Assembly: GCF_001889165.1 (NCBI RefSeq)
Contig: NZ_CP016020.1
Coordinates: 1,648,501-1,712,500 of the forward strand
DNA: 64,000 nt
Origin: Bacillus weihaiensis
Lineage (GTDB): Bacteria; Bacillota; Bacilli; Bacillales; Bacillaceae
Reading direction: 5' to 3'
Shown here: positions 1 through 8,501 of the stretch, piece after piece
Numbering within the stretch: the first letter of the stretch is position 1
How the letters are laid out: each line of letters starts with the position of its first letter
Program-made: the position numbers and the translations under genes
The notes under the pieces: model-generated
The model's database searches: none
Seen by the model: the letters and a program-made list of their open reading frames with translations, nothing else
Told to the model about the DNA's origin: nothing

Positions 1-738
1 GGCCCGTTTTTTAGAATTGAAGTTGCATTACTTAAAGATGTTGCAACCATTACAATTGATGCTAGTGGAGTTGGATTACATAAAAGAGGATTTCGAACAG
101 ATCAAGGTGGTGCCCCTATTAAAGAGACACTTGCTGCGGCATTAGTGTTATTGACAAGATGGAATCCAGATCGTCCTTTTGTGGATCCATTTTGTGGTTC
201 AGGTACTATTCCAATTGAAGCAGCCTTGATTGGTCAAAATATCGCACCAGGTTTTAATAGAGATTTTGTGTCTGAACAGTGGGATTGGATTGGAAAAGAT
301 AAATGGAATCTTGCTAGACAAGAAGTAGAGGATAAAGCTAACTATGATCAACCATTAGATATTCAAGCATCTGACATTGACCATAGAATGGTTCAAATAG
401 CAAAAGCGAATGCCGATGAAGCTGGATTAGCAGAATCTATACAATTCAAACAAATGCAAGTAAAGGATTTTACAACGTCTAAGGAGTTTGGTGTAATAGT
501 TGGTAATCCACCATATGGTGAACGTTTAGGTGAAAAGAGAGAAGTTGAACAGATGTATAAAGAAATGGGAAAAGTCTTCTCTTCCTTAGATACTTGGAGT
601 GTCTATATGCTAACATCTCACGAGGGCTTTGAAGAACTTTATGGAAAACCTGCAACAAAAAAACGTAAATTATTTAATGGTTTTATTAAGACAGATTTCT
701 ATCAATATTGGTCAGATGTGAGACCGCCACGTAGGTAA
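1..738 (+). CDS. ypsC: THUMP-type rRNA guanine-N2 methyltransferase, 3' part (YpsC/RlmL-like)
   Basis: The reading frame is open from the first base of the window, so the 5' part lies outside. The visible 245 residues form the catalytic Rossmann domain of the RlmL/YpsC class: a SAM-binding loop D-P-F-C-G-S-G-T, an acidic D-I-D motif, and the base-flipping tetrapeptide N-P-P-Y followed by GERLGE. By family it transfers a methyl group from SAM to a guanine of 23S rRNA. The missing N-terminus should carry the THUMP RNA-binding domain. In B. subtilis ypsC follows gpsB and rnpB, which would be expected just upstream. Confidence 0.88.
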   Translation, partial: GPFFRIEVALLKDVATITIDASGVGLHKRGFRTDQGGAPIKETLAAALVLLTRWNPDRPFVDPFCGSGTIPIEAALIGQNIAPGFNRDFVSEQWDWIGKDKWNLARQEVEDKANYDQPLDIQASDIDHRMVQIAKANADEAGLAESIQFKQMQVKDFTTSKEFGVIVGNPPYGERLGEKREVEQMYKEMGKVFSSLDTWSVYMLTSHEGFEELYGKPATKKRKLFNGFIKTDFYQYWSDVRPPRR

Positions 739-765
739 TCTTTTTTGGACAAGGAGATGAAATAT

Positions 766-948
766 ATGTCTACTATTAAGTTGTTAGGAACAAAGTATTT
801 TTCACTCGATTCAGCTATCATTGACGCTAGCCCATCGGAAGTTATCGTATCAAAAGATGGTGAGGAAGCATATTACATTATTACTCCTGATTTGTTAACA
901 GAAGAACTTATACAATTAGGCTATAAAGTGGTGAAAACTGAAGGGTAA
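766..948 (+). CDS. small conserved hypothetical protein (60 aa)
   Basis: The ATG at 766 is preceded by AAGGAG at 751-756 with 9 nt spacing, which is better than the in-frame TTG at 745. It lies 27 bp after the methyltransferase and may be cotranscribed. The 60-residue product is acidic and soluble, with alternating hydrophobic segments and no cysteine or membrane segment. I do not recognise the family. A hairpin terminator overlaps its stop codon, so it ends the transcription unit. Confidence 0.6.
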   Translation: MSTIKLLGTKYFSLDSAIIDASPSEVIVSKDGEEAYYIITPDLLTEELIQLGYKVVKTEG

Positions 949-966
949 AACTCTTCAGTTTTTTAT
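936..966 (+). terminator. Rho-independent terminator overlapping the end of the 60-aa ORF
   Basis: AACTGAAG (936-943) pairs with CTTCAGTT (953-960), followed by a T run. The stop codon lies in the loop. Confidence 0.8.
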
Positions 967-1437
967 TCTTTTTACTCTTTCTTTTTTATAAAAATGTTTT
1001 TTACAGGTTAAGCTACGTGACTCTAGTGAAAACTGTGGAACAGGAGAGACCTTACAGGCTTAAATGTAGAGGAAGTCTCCGCATTCACCTAGAAATGAAC
1101 TACTTTTTCCTTTTCGGACCTTAACAACCTGTATGCTCAAAAGGAGGAAATTATCGAAAAACAACCCCCTAAAAAATATTGATTGTGGATTAGTGCTTCT
1201 ACACACAGTAAGCGGCTTTTTTGGTTAAACATTTGGTATAGTAAGTTTTTATTTTATCGCTTTTATTCATGTAAAGATATTTTTTATTGTATGTAATTCA
1301 TAAAGAAAGTCTAAACTAGAATAGGTCAATACTTCACTGTCCATTTTTTAAAAAAATGGATACGTAGATCATTTCTTAAGTTTGTTTTTTTAATAAAATA
1401 AGATTGAGGATATGAATTATTAGCTGGGGGTGTTTTT
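967..1437. other. intergenic, no gene; possible decayed repeat
   Basis: No supported ORF on either strand. Around 1010-1120 the sequence is richer in G and C and vaguely resembles the decayed dispersed repeat seen at 24349 and 8652. AAGGAGG at 1141-1147 is not followed by a start codon. Confidence 0.4.
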
Positions 1438-1632
1438 TTGAACCATTTAGAAGAGTTTAATCTGATCGTCAAGGCTCTAAATTCCACAAAAAAAACAATT
1501 GAGCAAGATTTAGTAGGGAACCCAACTGCGATCAATCAACTATCTCAAGCGAAGGAAGAGATGATAAAGGCATTGTCATATGCTTCATCGGTTGATCATC
1601 ATTTGATTATTGATACAATGTTCGATGAATAA
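1438..1632 (+). CDS. small helical hypothetical protein (64 aa)
   Basis: TTG start with a GGGGGTG ribosome binding site about 7-8 nt upstream. The product is hydrophilic and predicted alpha-helical, and ends in an acidic F-D-E. It is followed at once by a terminator, so it looks monocistronic. Not assigned to a family by eye. The overlapping minus-strand ORF (1326-1535) has no ribosome binding site and is a shadow. Confidence 0.55.
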   Translation: MNHLEEFNLIVKALNSTKKTIEQDLVGNPTAINQLSQAKEEMIKALSYASSVDHHLIIDTMFDE

Positions 1633-1645
1633 GAAATCAGTAGGC

Positions 1646-1668
1646 GGTCAATTGACTGACCTTTTTTT
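1646..1668 (+). terminator. terminator after the 64-aa ORF
   Basis: GGTCA (1646-1650) and TGACC (1657-1661) form a short stem followed by seven T residues. Confidence 0.65.
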
Positions 1669-2033
1669 ATTTAAAGCTTCTTTATATAATACTTGTTTCT
1701 CGTATAATTTCTTAATTTTACATAGGGTTAGTTACTAGTATCTATTTAGATAAAAAGCTGTTGTTAAAAAATAATGCCACTTTAATGGGAGTGGAATTCA
1801 TAAGACGCCTACTTAGCGATGCAAAAGTGTGTCAATTGGAGAACTGTATCAGTGAAGGAAGAACCGGGACCATTGTAGAAGATTAAATACCTGTATCGTA
1901 AATTAACCACGATTAATAGAGCACTATAACAAAATTCTTATCTAGTTGCTCTATTATTAAAATAGATTGACTTTTCACCAAATAAACTAGATAATTAAAA
2001 TTTGGTGTTAAAAAAATTTTGGGGGTAACGTCT
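1669..2033. other. intergenic region upstream of ypvA
   Basis: No ORF with a ribosome binding site. The stretch 1780-1880 shows weak similarity to the decayed dispersed repeat. The ypvA promoter should lie in the AT-rich last 120 bp but cannot be fixed by eye. Confidence 0.4.
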
Positions 2034-3956
2034 ATGATTTCAACACGATTGCCTTTTGATATATCTAAGGATGAAAGTTTTTACCAAGCTCTGAACAATT
2101 GGATTGGTGATGTATTTTATGACATTCTTCCTGAAAAGGGCTTTGAGTTACGAGATGAACAAATTTTTATGGCTTTTCAATTAGAGAGAGCGTTTCAAGA
2201 AAAGAAAATAATGTTCGCTGAAGCAGGTGTTGGTACCGGGAAAACAATTGTCTATCTTTTATATGCTTTAGCTTATGCAAGATATACAGGTAAACCTGCT
2301 ATAATTGCTTGTGCTGATGAAACGCTAATTGAACAATTAGTTAAACAAGAAGGGGATATCGCTAAGCTTTCCAATGCGTTAGATCTTTCTATTGATGTTC
2401 GGTTAAGTAAAACACATAGTCAGTATTTGTGCCTTAATAAATTGGATGATGTTATGAAAAGAACAACGGATGAAAAGTATCTCGATCTTTATCAAAGTTT
2501 ACCTGACTTTGTTCATGAAAAAGCTGGAATGCAAAAATTCTCAGCTTATGGTGATCGTAAAGAGTTTAGTGACTTAGCAGACAAAGAATGGGAAGAGATT
2601 GGATGGGATAGTTTTCAAGATTGCTCAACATGTCATCAAAGACATCGTTGTGGGTTAACTCTTTCTCGAGAACATTATCGAAAAGCAACGGATATTATTG
2701 TTTGTTCGCATGATTATTATATGGAGCATGTATGGACATATGAATCACGTAAGCGTGAAGGTCAAATTCCTTTATTGCCTGATCATAGTAGTGCTATTTT
2801 TGATGAAGGTCATTTACTAGAATTTGCCGCCCAGAAAGCATTAACGTATCGTGTAAAGCAAGGAACTCTTCAAACGTTCTTAGAGAGATTACTTCAAAAT
2901 GAGGTTCGTGAAGAACTTGCCTATTTAGTTGAAGATGCTTTAGCAATTAATGATTATTTTTTCGATGATTTAAGAGAATATACAAGTGCTGTAGAAGCAT
3001 CCGATCGCCTAGTTATTTCAAATAAGCTAGCACTACAGAAAACAGCGAAAAAGCTTCAATCAAAGTTAGCAGAAGTAAGTGAAGCCTTAGTGTTTGAAGG
3101 TGAACTTTATACAATCGGAGAGTATGAGTTGAAAATAGTAGAGGAATATATCGACCAAATGGAATATTCTCTCTCTTTATTTACAAAAGATGAGAATGCA
3201 GTTAGTTGGGTTGAAACAAAAGATGCAGATTACACATTAGTAATTATGCCTCGAAAGGTTGAGGAAGTTTTAAAAGAGAAGGTGTTCCACACAAAACGAC
3301 CATTTATATTTTCTTCTGCTACATTATCCGAAAATAAATCCTTTGATTTTATTGCAAAAAGCTTAGGGATTGACGATTATCTCTCCTTATCTGTCGAGTC
3401 TCCATTTGATTATGAGGAACAAATGAAGATAGAGCTCATACGTGAACAAGAAGAGCAAAAGAAATATGAACATGTATTAACAGAATTAGAGAAAACAGAT
3501 GGTAGAGGGTTACTTCTATTTAATTCATTTTCTGAGCTCGAGTTATTTAAAAAGAGATTACAAACTAATAAAAAGAAATTTGAGTTCTTATTTGAGGGGG
3601 ATAAGGAAATTAGTACCCTTGTAAAAGAATTTCAACAGGATGAACATACAGTTCTTTGTGCCGTTCATCTATGGGAAGGGCTTGATATACCAGGGCCATC
3701 ACTATCAAATGTGATTATTTGGAGTTTGCCATACCCACCAAACGATCCTGTTTTTGAAGCTAAGCGATCGGATAAAAAAGATTCATTTACAGAAGTAGAT
3801 TTACCTTATATGATCCTTCGTTTACGACAAGGGATTGGAAGACTTATTCGAACAAGTGAAGATAATGGTCGTATAACCATTTTTCTTAATCCCCAAGATG
3901 AGAAATATCTGAAGAACATTCAAAATGTATTGCCTGTAGCTCCAATGATAAAATAA
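2034..3956 (+). CDS. ypvA: DinG/XPD-type ATP-dependent DNA helicase YpvA
   Basis: A 640-residue superfamily 2 helicase of the XPD/DinG class. Walker A AEAGVGTGKT lies at about residues 62-71, the DEAH box appears as D-E-G-H, and motif VI is RQGIGRLIR near the C-terminus. Four cysteines between motifs Ia and II (one in QYLCLN, three in CSTCHQRHRC) match the 4Fe-4S cluster of this class. ATG 2034 has GGGGG 8 nt upstream, so I prefer it to the TTG at 2019. It probably unwinds damaged or structured DNA. Followed by its own terminator. Confidence 0.9.
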   Translation: MISTRLPFDISKDESFYQALNNWIGDVFYDILPEKGFELRDEQIFMAFQLERAFQEKKIMFAEAGVGTGKTIVYLLYALAYARYTGKPAIIACADETLIEQLVKQEGDIAKLSNALDLSIDVRLSKTHSQYLCLNKLDDVMKRTTDEKYLDLYQSLPDFVHEKAGMQKFSAYGDRKEFSDLADKEWEEIGWDSFQDCSTCHQRHRCGLTLSREHYRKATDIIVCSHDYYMEHVWTYESRKREGQIPLLPDHSSAIFDEGHLLEFAAQKALTYRVKQGTLQTFLERLLQNEVREELAYLVEDALAINDYFFDDLREYTSAVEASDRLVISNKLALQKTAKKLQSKLAEVSEALVFEGELYTIGEYELKIVEEYIDQMEYSLSLFTKDENAVSWVETKDADYTLVIMPRKVEEVLKEKVFHTKRPFIFSSATLSENKSFDFIAKSLGIDDYLSLSVESPFDYEEQMKIELIREQEEQKKYEHVLTELEKTDGRGLLLFNSFSELELFKKRLQTNKKKFEFLFEGDKEISTLVKEFQQDEHTVLCAVHLWEGLDIPGPSLSNVIIWSLPYPPNDPVFEAKRSDKKDSFTEVDLPYMILRLRQGIGRLIRTSEDNGRITIFLNPQDEKYLKNIQNVLPVAPMIK

Positions 3957-3983
3957 GAAAAGATGAGAGTGACTTTCATCTTA

Positions 3984-4033
3984 GACTGTAGACAAACTCG
4001 ACTGTAATCGGGCTTCCCTACAGTCTTTTTTTG
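3984..4033 (+). terminator. terminator after ypvA
   Basis: GACTGTAG (3984-3991) pairs with CTACAGTC (4018-4025), followed by TTTTTTT. Confidence 0.75.
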
Positions 4034-4348
4034 TTGTTGCGCTCGATAAAAACAAGTATCGGGTTTTCCCCTTGTAAACAGTTCTCTCTAAAGCGAAGGT
4101 CGTTCATTTTGTACTTGCATACTAGAGTATTTGGTGTGAACGGAGCGTATCTTGCTACCATCACATTCACTAGCAACAAAGTTTAGAAATAGAGCGCTAT
4201 TTATTTTGATATCTAACTTGGCTTATAGAGAATATAGGAAAGGTCGGTGGATATAGAACCAGTCAGGGTAAGTAGGGGTTTAATAAATATTGACAATCCT
4301 TGACTTGCTAGATAGTCTAAAGTGGTACACCTAAAGGAGAGTGATATA
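4034..4348. other. intergenic region upstream of ypwA
   Basis: No ORF with a ribosome binding site and no clear regulatory motif. It must contain the ypwA promoter. Confidence 0.4.
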
Positions 4349-5860
4349 ATGGAAAACTTAGAAAAAGAGTTTTTAGATTACATAAAAAAAATGCAAGCAT
4401 ATGAAGAAGCGATTAATGTCATGTATTGGGATATGAGAACTGGTGCACCTAAAAAAGGGATTGAACAACGTTCAGAGGTCATAGGAATGCTCTCAGCTGA
4501 AGCCTTTGAGATGCTCGTATCTGATAAAATGAGTAACTACTTAGAAAAACTTTCTGATGAAAATGTGTTTGCATCATTAGGAATCGTTACACAAAAAGCT
4601 GTCGAGCTATTAAAGAAAGAATATCAAAAAAATAAACTTATTCCTGCTAAAGAATATCAAGAATATGTAATTTTGTGCTCAAAAGCTGAAGGAGTTTGGG
4701 AAGAAGCAAAAGAAAAATCTGATTTTCAACTTTTTGCTCCTTATTTAAAGAAATTAGTTGACTATAATAAGAAGCTAATTAGTTATTGGGGATATAAAGA
4801 GAACAAATATGATACGCTTTTAAATGAATATGAGCCAGGTATGACTGTTGATATTTTAGATAAAGTATTTGCACAAGTACGAGAAAAAATCGTTCCTTTA
4901 GTTAAATCAATTGCTACTTCTTCAGAAAAGCCGAAAACAGACTTTATCTACAAAGAATTTCCTAAGGAAGCACAAAAAAAGTTTAGTGAGTTTATACTAC
5001 AGGAAATTGGTTATGATTTCGATGCAGGTAGATTAGATGAAACGGTTCATCCTTTTGAAATCACATTAAACCGAGGCGATGTGAGGGTTACAACAAAATA
5101 TGATGTAGAAGACTTTCGAACGGCTATTTTTGGAACGATCCATGAGTGTGGACATGCAATTTATGAGCAAAATATTTCAAAAGATCTTGAAGGAACATTG
5201 TTGTGTAGTGGAACGTCAATGGGGATACATGAATCACAATCTTTATTTTACGAAAATTTTATTGGGAGAAACAAGGGGTTTTGGGAACGTTACTTTGATG
5301 TAATGAAAAAATATTCTAGTAGTCAATTTTCTGACATTAGTTTAGATGACTATTATCATGCAATAAATGAATCAAAACCATCACTTATTCGAATTGAAGC
5401 AGATGAACTTACATACCCACTACATGTAATGGTTCGTTATGAAATCGAAAAGGCTCTCTTTAATGATGAAATCACAGTGGATGAGTTACCTCGTATTTGG
5501 AATGAGAAATACGAAGAATATTTAGGCGTAACACCACCTAATGATGCAAAAGGTGTGTTACAGGACGTTCACTGGGCTGGTGGAAGCTTTGGGTATTTCC
5601 CATCATATGCACTTGGGTACATGTATGCAGCACAATTTAAAAACGCAATGTTAAAGGATTTACCTGATTTTGATGAATTAATTAAAGAAGGTCAGTTTGA
5701 AAAAATCAAGGACTGGTTAACAGAAAATATTCATAAATATGGAAAAACAAAACAACCATTAGATATATTAAATGATGTAACAGGGGAAAGTCTAAACGCA
5801 GAGTATCTAACTACCTACTTGGAAGAAAAATACACGGAGATTTATAAGTTAAAATCATGA
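4349..5860 (+). CDS. ypwA: metal-dependent carboxypeptidase, M32 (Taq) family
   Basis: The 503-residue product matches the usual M32 length of about 500. The zinc motif is H-E-C-G-H at residues 265-269, followed by the family signature GTSMGIHESQSLFYEN with the third ligand glutamate. The family removes C-terminal amino acids from peptides in the cytosol. ATG 4349 has AAAGGAG 9 nt upstream; the in-frame GTG at 4322 lies before that site and is not used. Next gene is convergent; a hairpin at 6067 separates them. Confidence 0.93.
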   Translation: MENLEKEFLDYIKKMQAYEEAINVMYWDMRTGAPKKGIEQRSEVIGMLSAEAFEMLVSDKMSNYLEKLSDENVFASLGIVTQKAVELLKKEYQKNKLIPAKEYQEYVILCSKAEGVWEEAKEKSDFQLFAPYLKKLVDYNKKLISYWGYKENKYDTLLNEYEPGMTVDILDKVFAQVREKIVPLVKSIATSSEKPKTDFIYKEFPKEAQKKFSEFILQEIGYDFDAGRLDETVHPFEITLNRGDVRVTTKYDVEDFRTAIFGTIHECGHAIYEQNISKDLEGTLLCSGTSMGIHESQSLFYENFIGRNKGFWERYFDVMKKYSSSQFSDISLDDYYHAINESKPSLIRIEADELTYPLHVMVRYEIEKALFNDEITVDELPRIWNEKYEEYLGVTPPNDAKGVLQDVHWAGGSFGYFPSYALGYMYAAQFKNAMLKDLPDFDELIKEGQFEKIKDWLTENIHKYGKTKQPLDILNDVTGESLNAEYLTTYLEEKYTEIYKLKS

Positions 5861-6066
5861 GCAGTGGGAAATACACCTTCATCACATACTAACCCCAAAA
5901 TCTTTTTTTAAGGCAAAGGGGTTTGGTAAGTATCGATAATAAAAAAGGGATTGTTATTGATTATTCATTCTAATTTGAGTGGGATATTCCAAATAGTGAG
6001 GTAAACACTTAAAATGTATCAATTGAATTGATAATTAAATTCATTAAAACATCCTTATGAACAAAT

Positions 6067-6103
6067 GCTCAGAGATACATATACTCTCTGAGCGTTTCTC
6101 TTT
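6067..6103 (+). terminator. terminator between ypwA and the convergent NTF2-like gene
   Basis: GCTCAGAGA (6067-6075) and TCTCTGAGC (6085-6093) form a perfect 9-bp stem, followed by a T-rich tract. Confidence 0.7.
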
Positions 6104-6142
6104 ATTTTCTCCTTAAACGAACAACATGTAGTGCTAATAGCA

Positions 6143-6544
6143 CTAATTCATTTTGATTACATATGAAGTTATTGCTTTTATTGTGTTTTTCCCAGCGCTT
6201 ACAAAAGTGTACACGCTACAAAAAGAGTAAATACTATCTTGTTCATATCTCACAGTACCATTAATTGATGCTGTTTTACCATGTGTAATAATAGTTAAGA
6301 TTTCTATTTCAGATATTCTCGATGTACTTGCTAATACTTTTTTTACTTCTTCATGACCCTTTATTAATGTGTTATTTACTATATCCCAATATAAATCCTT
6401 ACTAGTATTTTCAGATACATAAACAAAATCATTTGTTGCAAATGCCATGATGAATTCTATAAGAAACTTTTTCTTCGGGGAATTCTCACAATCCGCAGTA
6501 CTCACTATTTTTATACCTTGGCTTTCATAATGTATAATACCCAA
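6143..6544 (-). CDS. NTF2-like/SnoaL-fold protein
   Basis: About 133 residues with the usual cone-fold pattern: N-terminal helices around FLIEFIMAFATND, a central region with WDIVNNTLIKGHEEV, then three beta strands. Such proteins are often small isomerases, or dimer and ligand-binding proteins, and this one has no diagnostic catalytic residues that I can name. The TTG at 6544 is placed 8 nt after an AAGGAG site; the GTG at 6553 overlaps that site. Stand-alone gene, convergent with ypwA. Confidence 0.6.
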   Translation of the reverse strand: MGIIHYESQGIKIVSTADCENSPKKKFLIEFIMAFATNDFVYVSENTSKDLYWDIVNNTLIKGHEEVKKVLASTSRISEIEILTIITHGKTASINGTVRYEQDSIYSFCSVYTFVSAGKNTIKAITSYVIKMN

Positions 6545-6897
6545 ACTCCTCACTCCTTTTTATTTTAAGGATTAGTTTATTTATACAGGCTTTTTCCTCC
6601 TCTAAACCCAATTCGAATTTGTTCCTAAAACTTTCATTTATTTTAACATAATATAACAATTTTCTAATTTTTATTAAAAATCAGCTGTATTAATAGGAAT
6701 TGTATATCCACTAGTAGTCGAAAAGCTTATCTGTGCCTATGTTTGTATAATATGCTATATTTTCTTCTTTCTTCCAAACTACCAAATATGTAAAAATGAA
6801 CACCAATTTTAAGCGTTTAGTTAAAAATATTGTGCTTAATTTTTCACTTTGTCCTTTTTTTTGAATATAAATAGAAAAAAGGGATGGTGTTAAAAAG
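6545..6897. other. divergent intergenic region
   Basis: Very AT-rich spacer between two divergent genes. It should hold both promoters, but no box stands out strongly. Confidence 0.4.
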
Positions 6898-7092
6898 ATG
6901 AAAACCTTTCTTTCTAAGTGGTTTTTAACTAGACGTGAACGCTATGTTGAAAGAATGAAGGTAAAGGGGAAATGTCCAGAATGTAGAGGTTTAGGGTATA
7001 TTATAACAACTTCACCATATGTATCAAATTGTCTAGATTGTTATTTATGTGAAAAAACAGGTCTCTATACCATATGGGAACAAAATAAATAG
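6898..7092 (+). CDS. mini zinc-finger protein with a DnaJ-type cysteine motif (64 aa)
   Basis: It has a basic amphipathic N-terminus (KWFLTRRERYVERMK), then C-P-E-C-R-G-L-G, then a second cysteine cluster containing C-L-D-C-Y-L-C. The C-x2-C-x-G-x-G pattern is that of the DnaJ central zinc-binding repeats, here without a J domain. A related 76-residue protein is encoded at 7790-8020, so the two are probably paralogues. Function unknown; zinc or RNA binding is inference only. Followed by a strong terminator. Confidence 0.6.
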   Translation: MKTFLSKWFLTRRERYVERMKVKGKCPECRGLGYIITTSPYVSNCLDCYLCEKTGLYTIWEQNK

Positions 7093-7113
7093 TTCTATTA
7101 CCTATATAAATCT

Positions 7114-7165
7114 GCCTGTAAGCAAATAAAAAGTGGGATATATATAGCTTACAGGCTTTATTATT
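7114..7165 (+). terminator. terminator after the 64-aa zinc-finger gene
   Basis: GCCTGTAAGC (7114-7123) pairs perfectly with GCTTACAGGC (7147-7156), then TTTATTATTT. It lies between convergent genes. Confidence 0.8.
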
Positions 7166-7170
7166 TCTCG

Positions 7171-7611
7171 TTAAGATCCTTCCAAAATTCTCTCTTTTTG
7201 ATCTAAATATTCATCTTCAGTTAAGATGTCTAAATCATGAAGTTCTTTTAACTTTTTCAGCTTCTCAAAGTTATCAACTGCAAAATTGGCTCTTAATTCT
7301 TTTACGTCCACAATTTTACCCTCAATTACTTCTTTTAACTCTATTGCAAGCTCCCTTTCATTTTTTGAGAAAACAATTGTGTTCTTCTTTAAATCTTCTT
7401 GATTTTGAGTACGTATAACCAGAACTCCTTTTGACGTAACACCAGGTTTTTTCATTTGAATTTCTTCAATATGTTTATAAGGGATTATCCTTGTTTGATC
7501 AAACTTAGTTACTAAGCCATGATGAATGATTTCAATTGTACTTTGATAAAGGTATACCGTTGTTTTGGATGATTTCTTAAATAGAAATTCTTTATAAGCT
7601 CTTTCAGCCAC
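7171..7611 (-). CDS. PH-like and SHOCT domain protein
   Basis: The 146-residue product has two parts. Residues 1-100 form beta strands typical of bacterial PH domains (DUF4429-like), with KHIEEIQMKKPG in the middle. The last 30 residues (KLKKLKELHDLDILTEDEY) are a SHOCT motif, a short C-terminal helical module. GTG start behind an AGAGGGG site. No membrane segment. Function unknown; SHOCT proteins often act in oligomeric or membrane-associated assemblies. It lies between the two paralogous zinc-finger genes. Confidence 0.7.
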   Translation of the reverse strand: MAERAYKEFLFKKSSKTTVYLYQSTIEIIHHGLVTKFDQTRIIPYKHIEEIQMKKPGVTSKGVLVIRTQNQEDLKKNTIVFSKNERELAIELKEVIEGKIVDVKELRANFAVDNFEKLKKLKELHDLDILTEDEYLDQKERILEGS

Positions 7612-7789
7612 TTTAATCCCCTCTTTACTTCTAATTGATTAAACTCTTTTTATTTTACATAATATTCTTCAAAAAGTTAATCATAATAACAAAAATGTAA
7701 TATGAGTTTTTCTATTGTTGGGAATTGAGTAAAGATAATCTTTCCTTTATTAGTTCATTCAAAAAAATGATGGTAAAGAGGTGGCCGTA

Positions 7790-8020
7790 TTGAACTTTTT
7801 AAAATCTTTGTCTGAATGGAAGCAAACAAGAGTTGAAAAAGTAATCGCAGATATGGAATCTTTAGGTAAATGTCCTGACTGCCGAGGAAGAGGTTTTACT
7901 TCCACTTTATCAAGTGTTTATATACCTACATATGACGCAGTTTTTGATTGTCCAGGCTGTAATGGTAGTGGACAATTTACAGATTGGAATGGGAACGAAT
8001 TAGGAGATCTCTTAAAATGA
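7790..8020 (+). CDS. mini zinc-finger protein with two CxxCxGxG repeats (76 aa)
   Basis: The sequence holds C-P-D-C-R-G-R-G and C-P-G-C-N-G-S-G, two complete DnaJ-type zinc-binding half sites about 27 residues apart, so one zinc ion can be modelled. The N-terminus (LSEWKQTRVEKVIADMESLGK) parallels the 64-aa protein at 6898. I place the start at TTG 7790, 7-8 nt after GAGGTG; the upstream GTG at 7781 overlaps that site. There is no J domain, so it is not a DnaJ. Function not known. Confidence 0.65.
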   Translation: MNFLKSLSEWKQTRVEKVIADMESLGKCPDCRGRGFTSTLSSVYIPTYDAVFDCPGCNGSGQFTDWNGNELGDLLK

Positions 8021-8093
8021 AATTTTTTTAGGATATAATCTTTTATTTAGTGAAGAATAGTTTTGCTTGTATTTTTAAAGGGGGATGTGTGAG

Positions 8094-8501
8094 ATGAAGT
8101 GGCAAAAATATTTATTAACGATGCTTCAAGAACGCAATGAGAAAAAAATAGCTTTAGCAATAGACACATCAACTAATGAAATTAATCAAGAGTTAGTGCA
8201 AAATATAATGAAATTATTTAAAGAAATTTGTCCTAACACAATACTGGTACAAGCTGATTTTAAAATTCGACAAGTTTCTTCACTTAATGAAGCGGACATT
8301 ACCTACTATACACATGGAAAATCCTCTTATACTGATGTACTAGAGTGGGCTGAAAAAGAAGAGATTGATTCCATTTTCTATGTAACAGATGTAACAGGAT
8401 ATTTTTATGAAAACTTAACCATTCAATCAGAGGTATTTTGGCTTGTGCCTGATGAATTTGTTCCTAAGGTCCCTTTTGGAAAGGCGATACGGATAGCGTA
8501 A
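8094..8501 (+). CDS. VWA-like domain protein, stand-alone and degenerate
   Basis: Resembles the C-terminal VWA-like domain of DUF2201 metallopeptidase-like proteins: a first strand ending in A-I-D-T-S, a central Y-T-H-G-K-S-S-Y-T-D where relatives have a glycine-rich G-G-T-D, then V-T-D-V-T-G-Y and an ending FWLVPDEFV...PFGKAIRI. Only this 135-residue domain is present; no HEXXH domain precedes it. The MIDAS-like residues D-x-S-x-N are partly kept. ATG 8094 fits the AAAGGGGG site better than ATG 8085. Confidence 0.6.
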   Translation: MKWQKYLLTMLQERNEKKIALAIDTSTNEINQELVQNIMKLFKEICPNTILVQADFKIRQVSSLNEADITYYTHGKSSYTDVLEWAEKEEIDSIFYVTDVTGYFYENLTIQSEVFWLVPDEFVPKVPFGKAIRIA

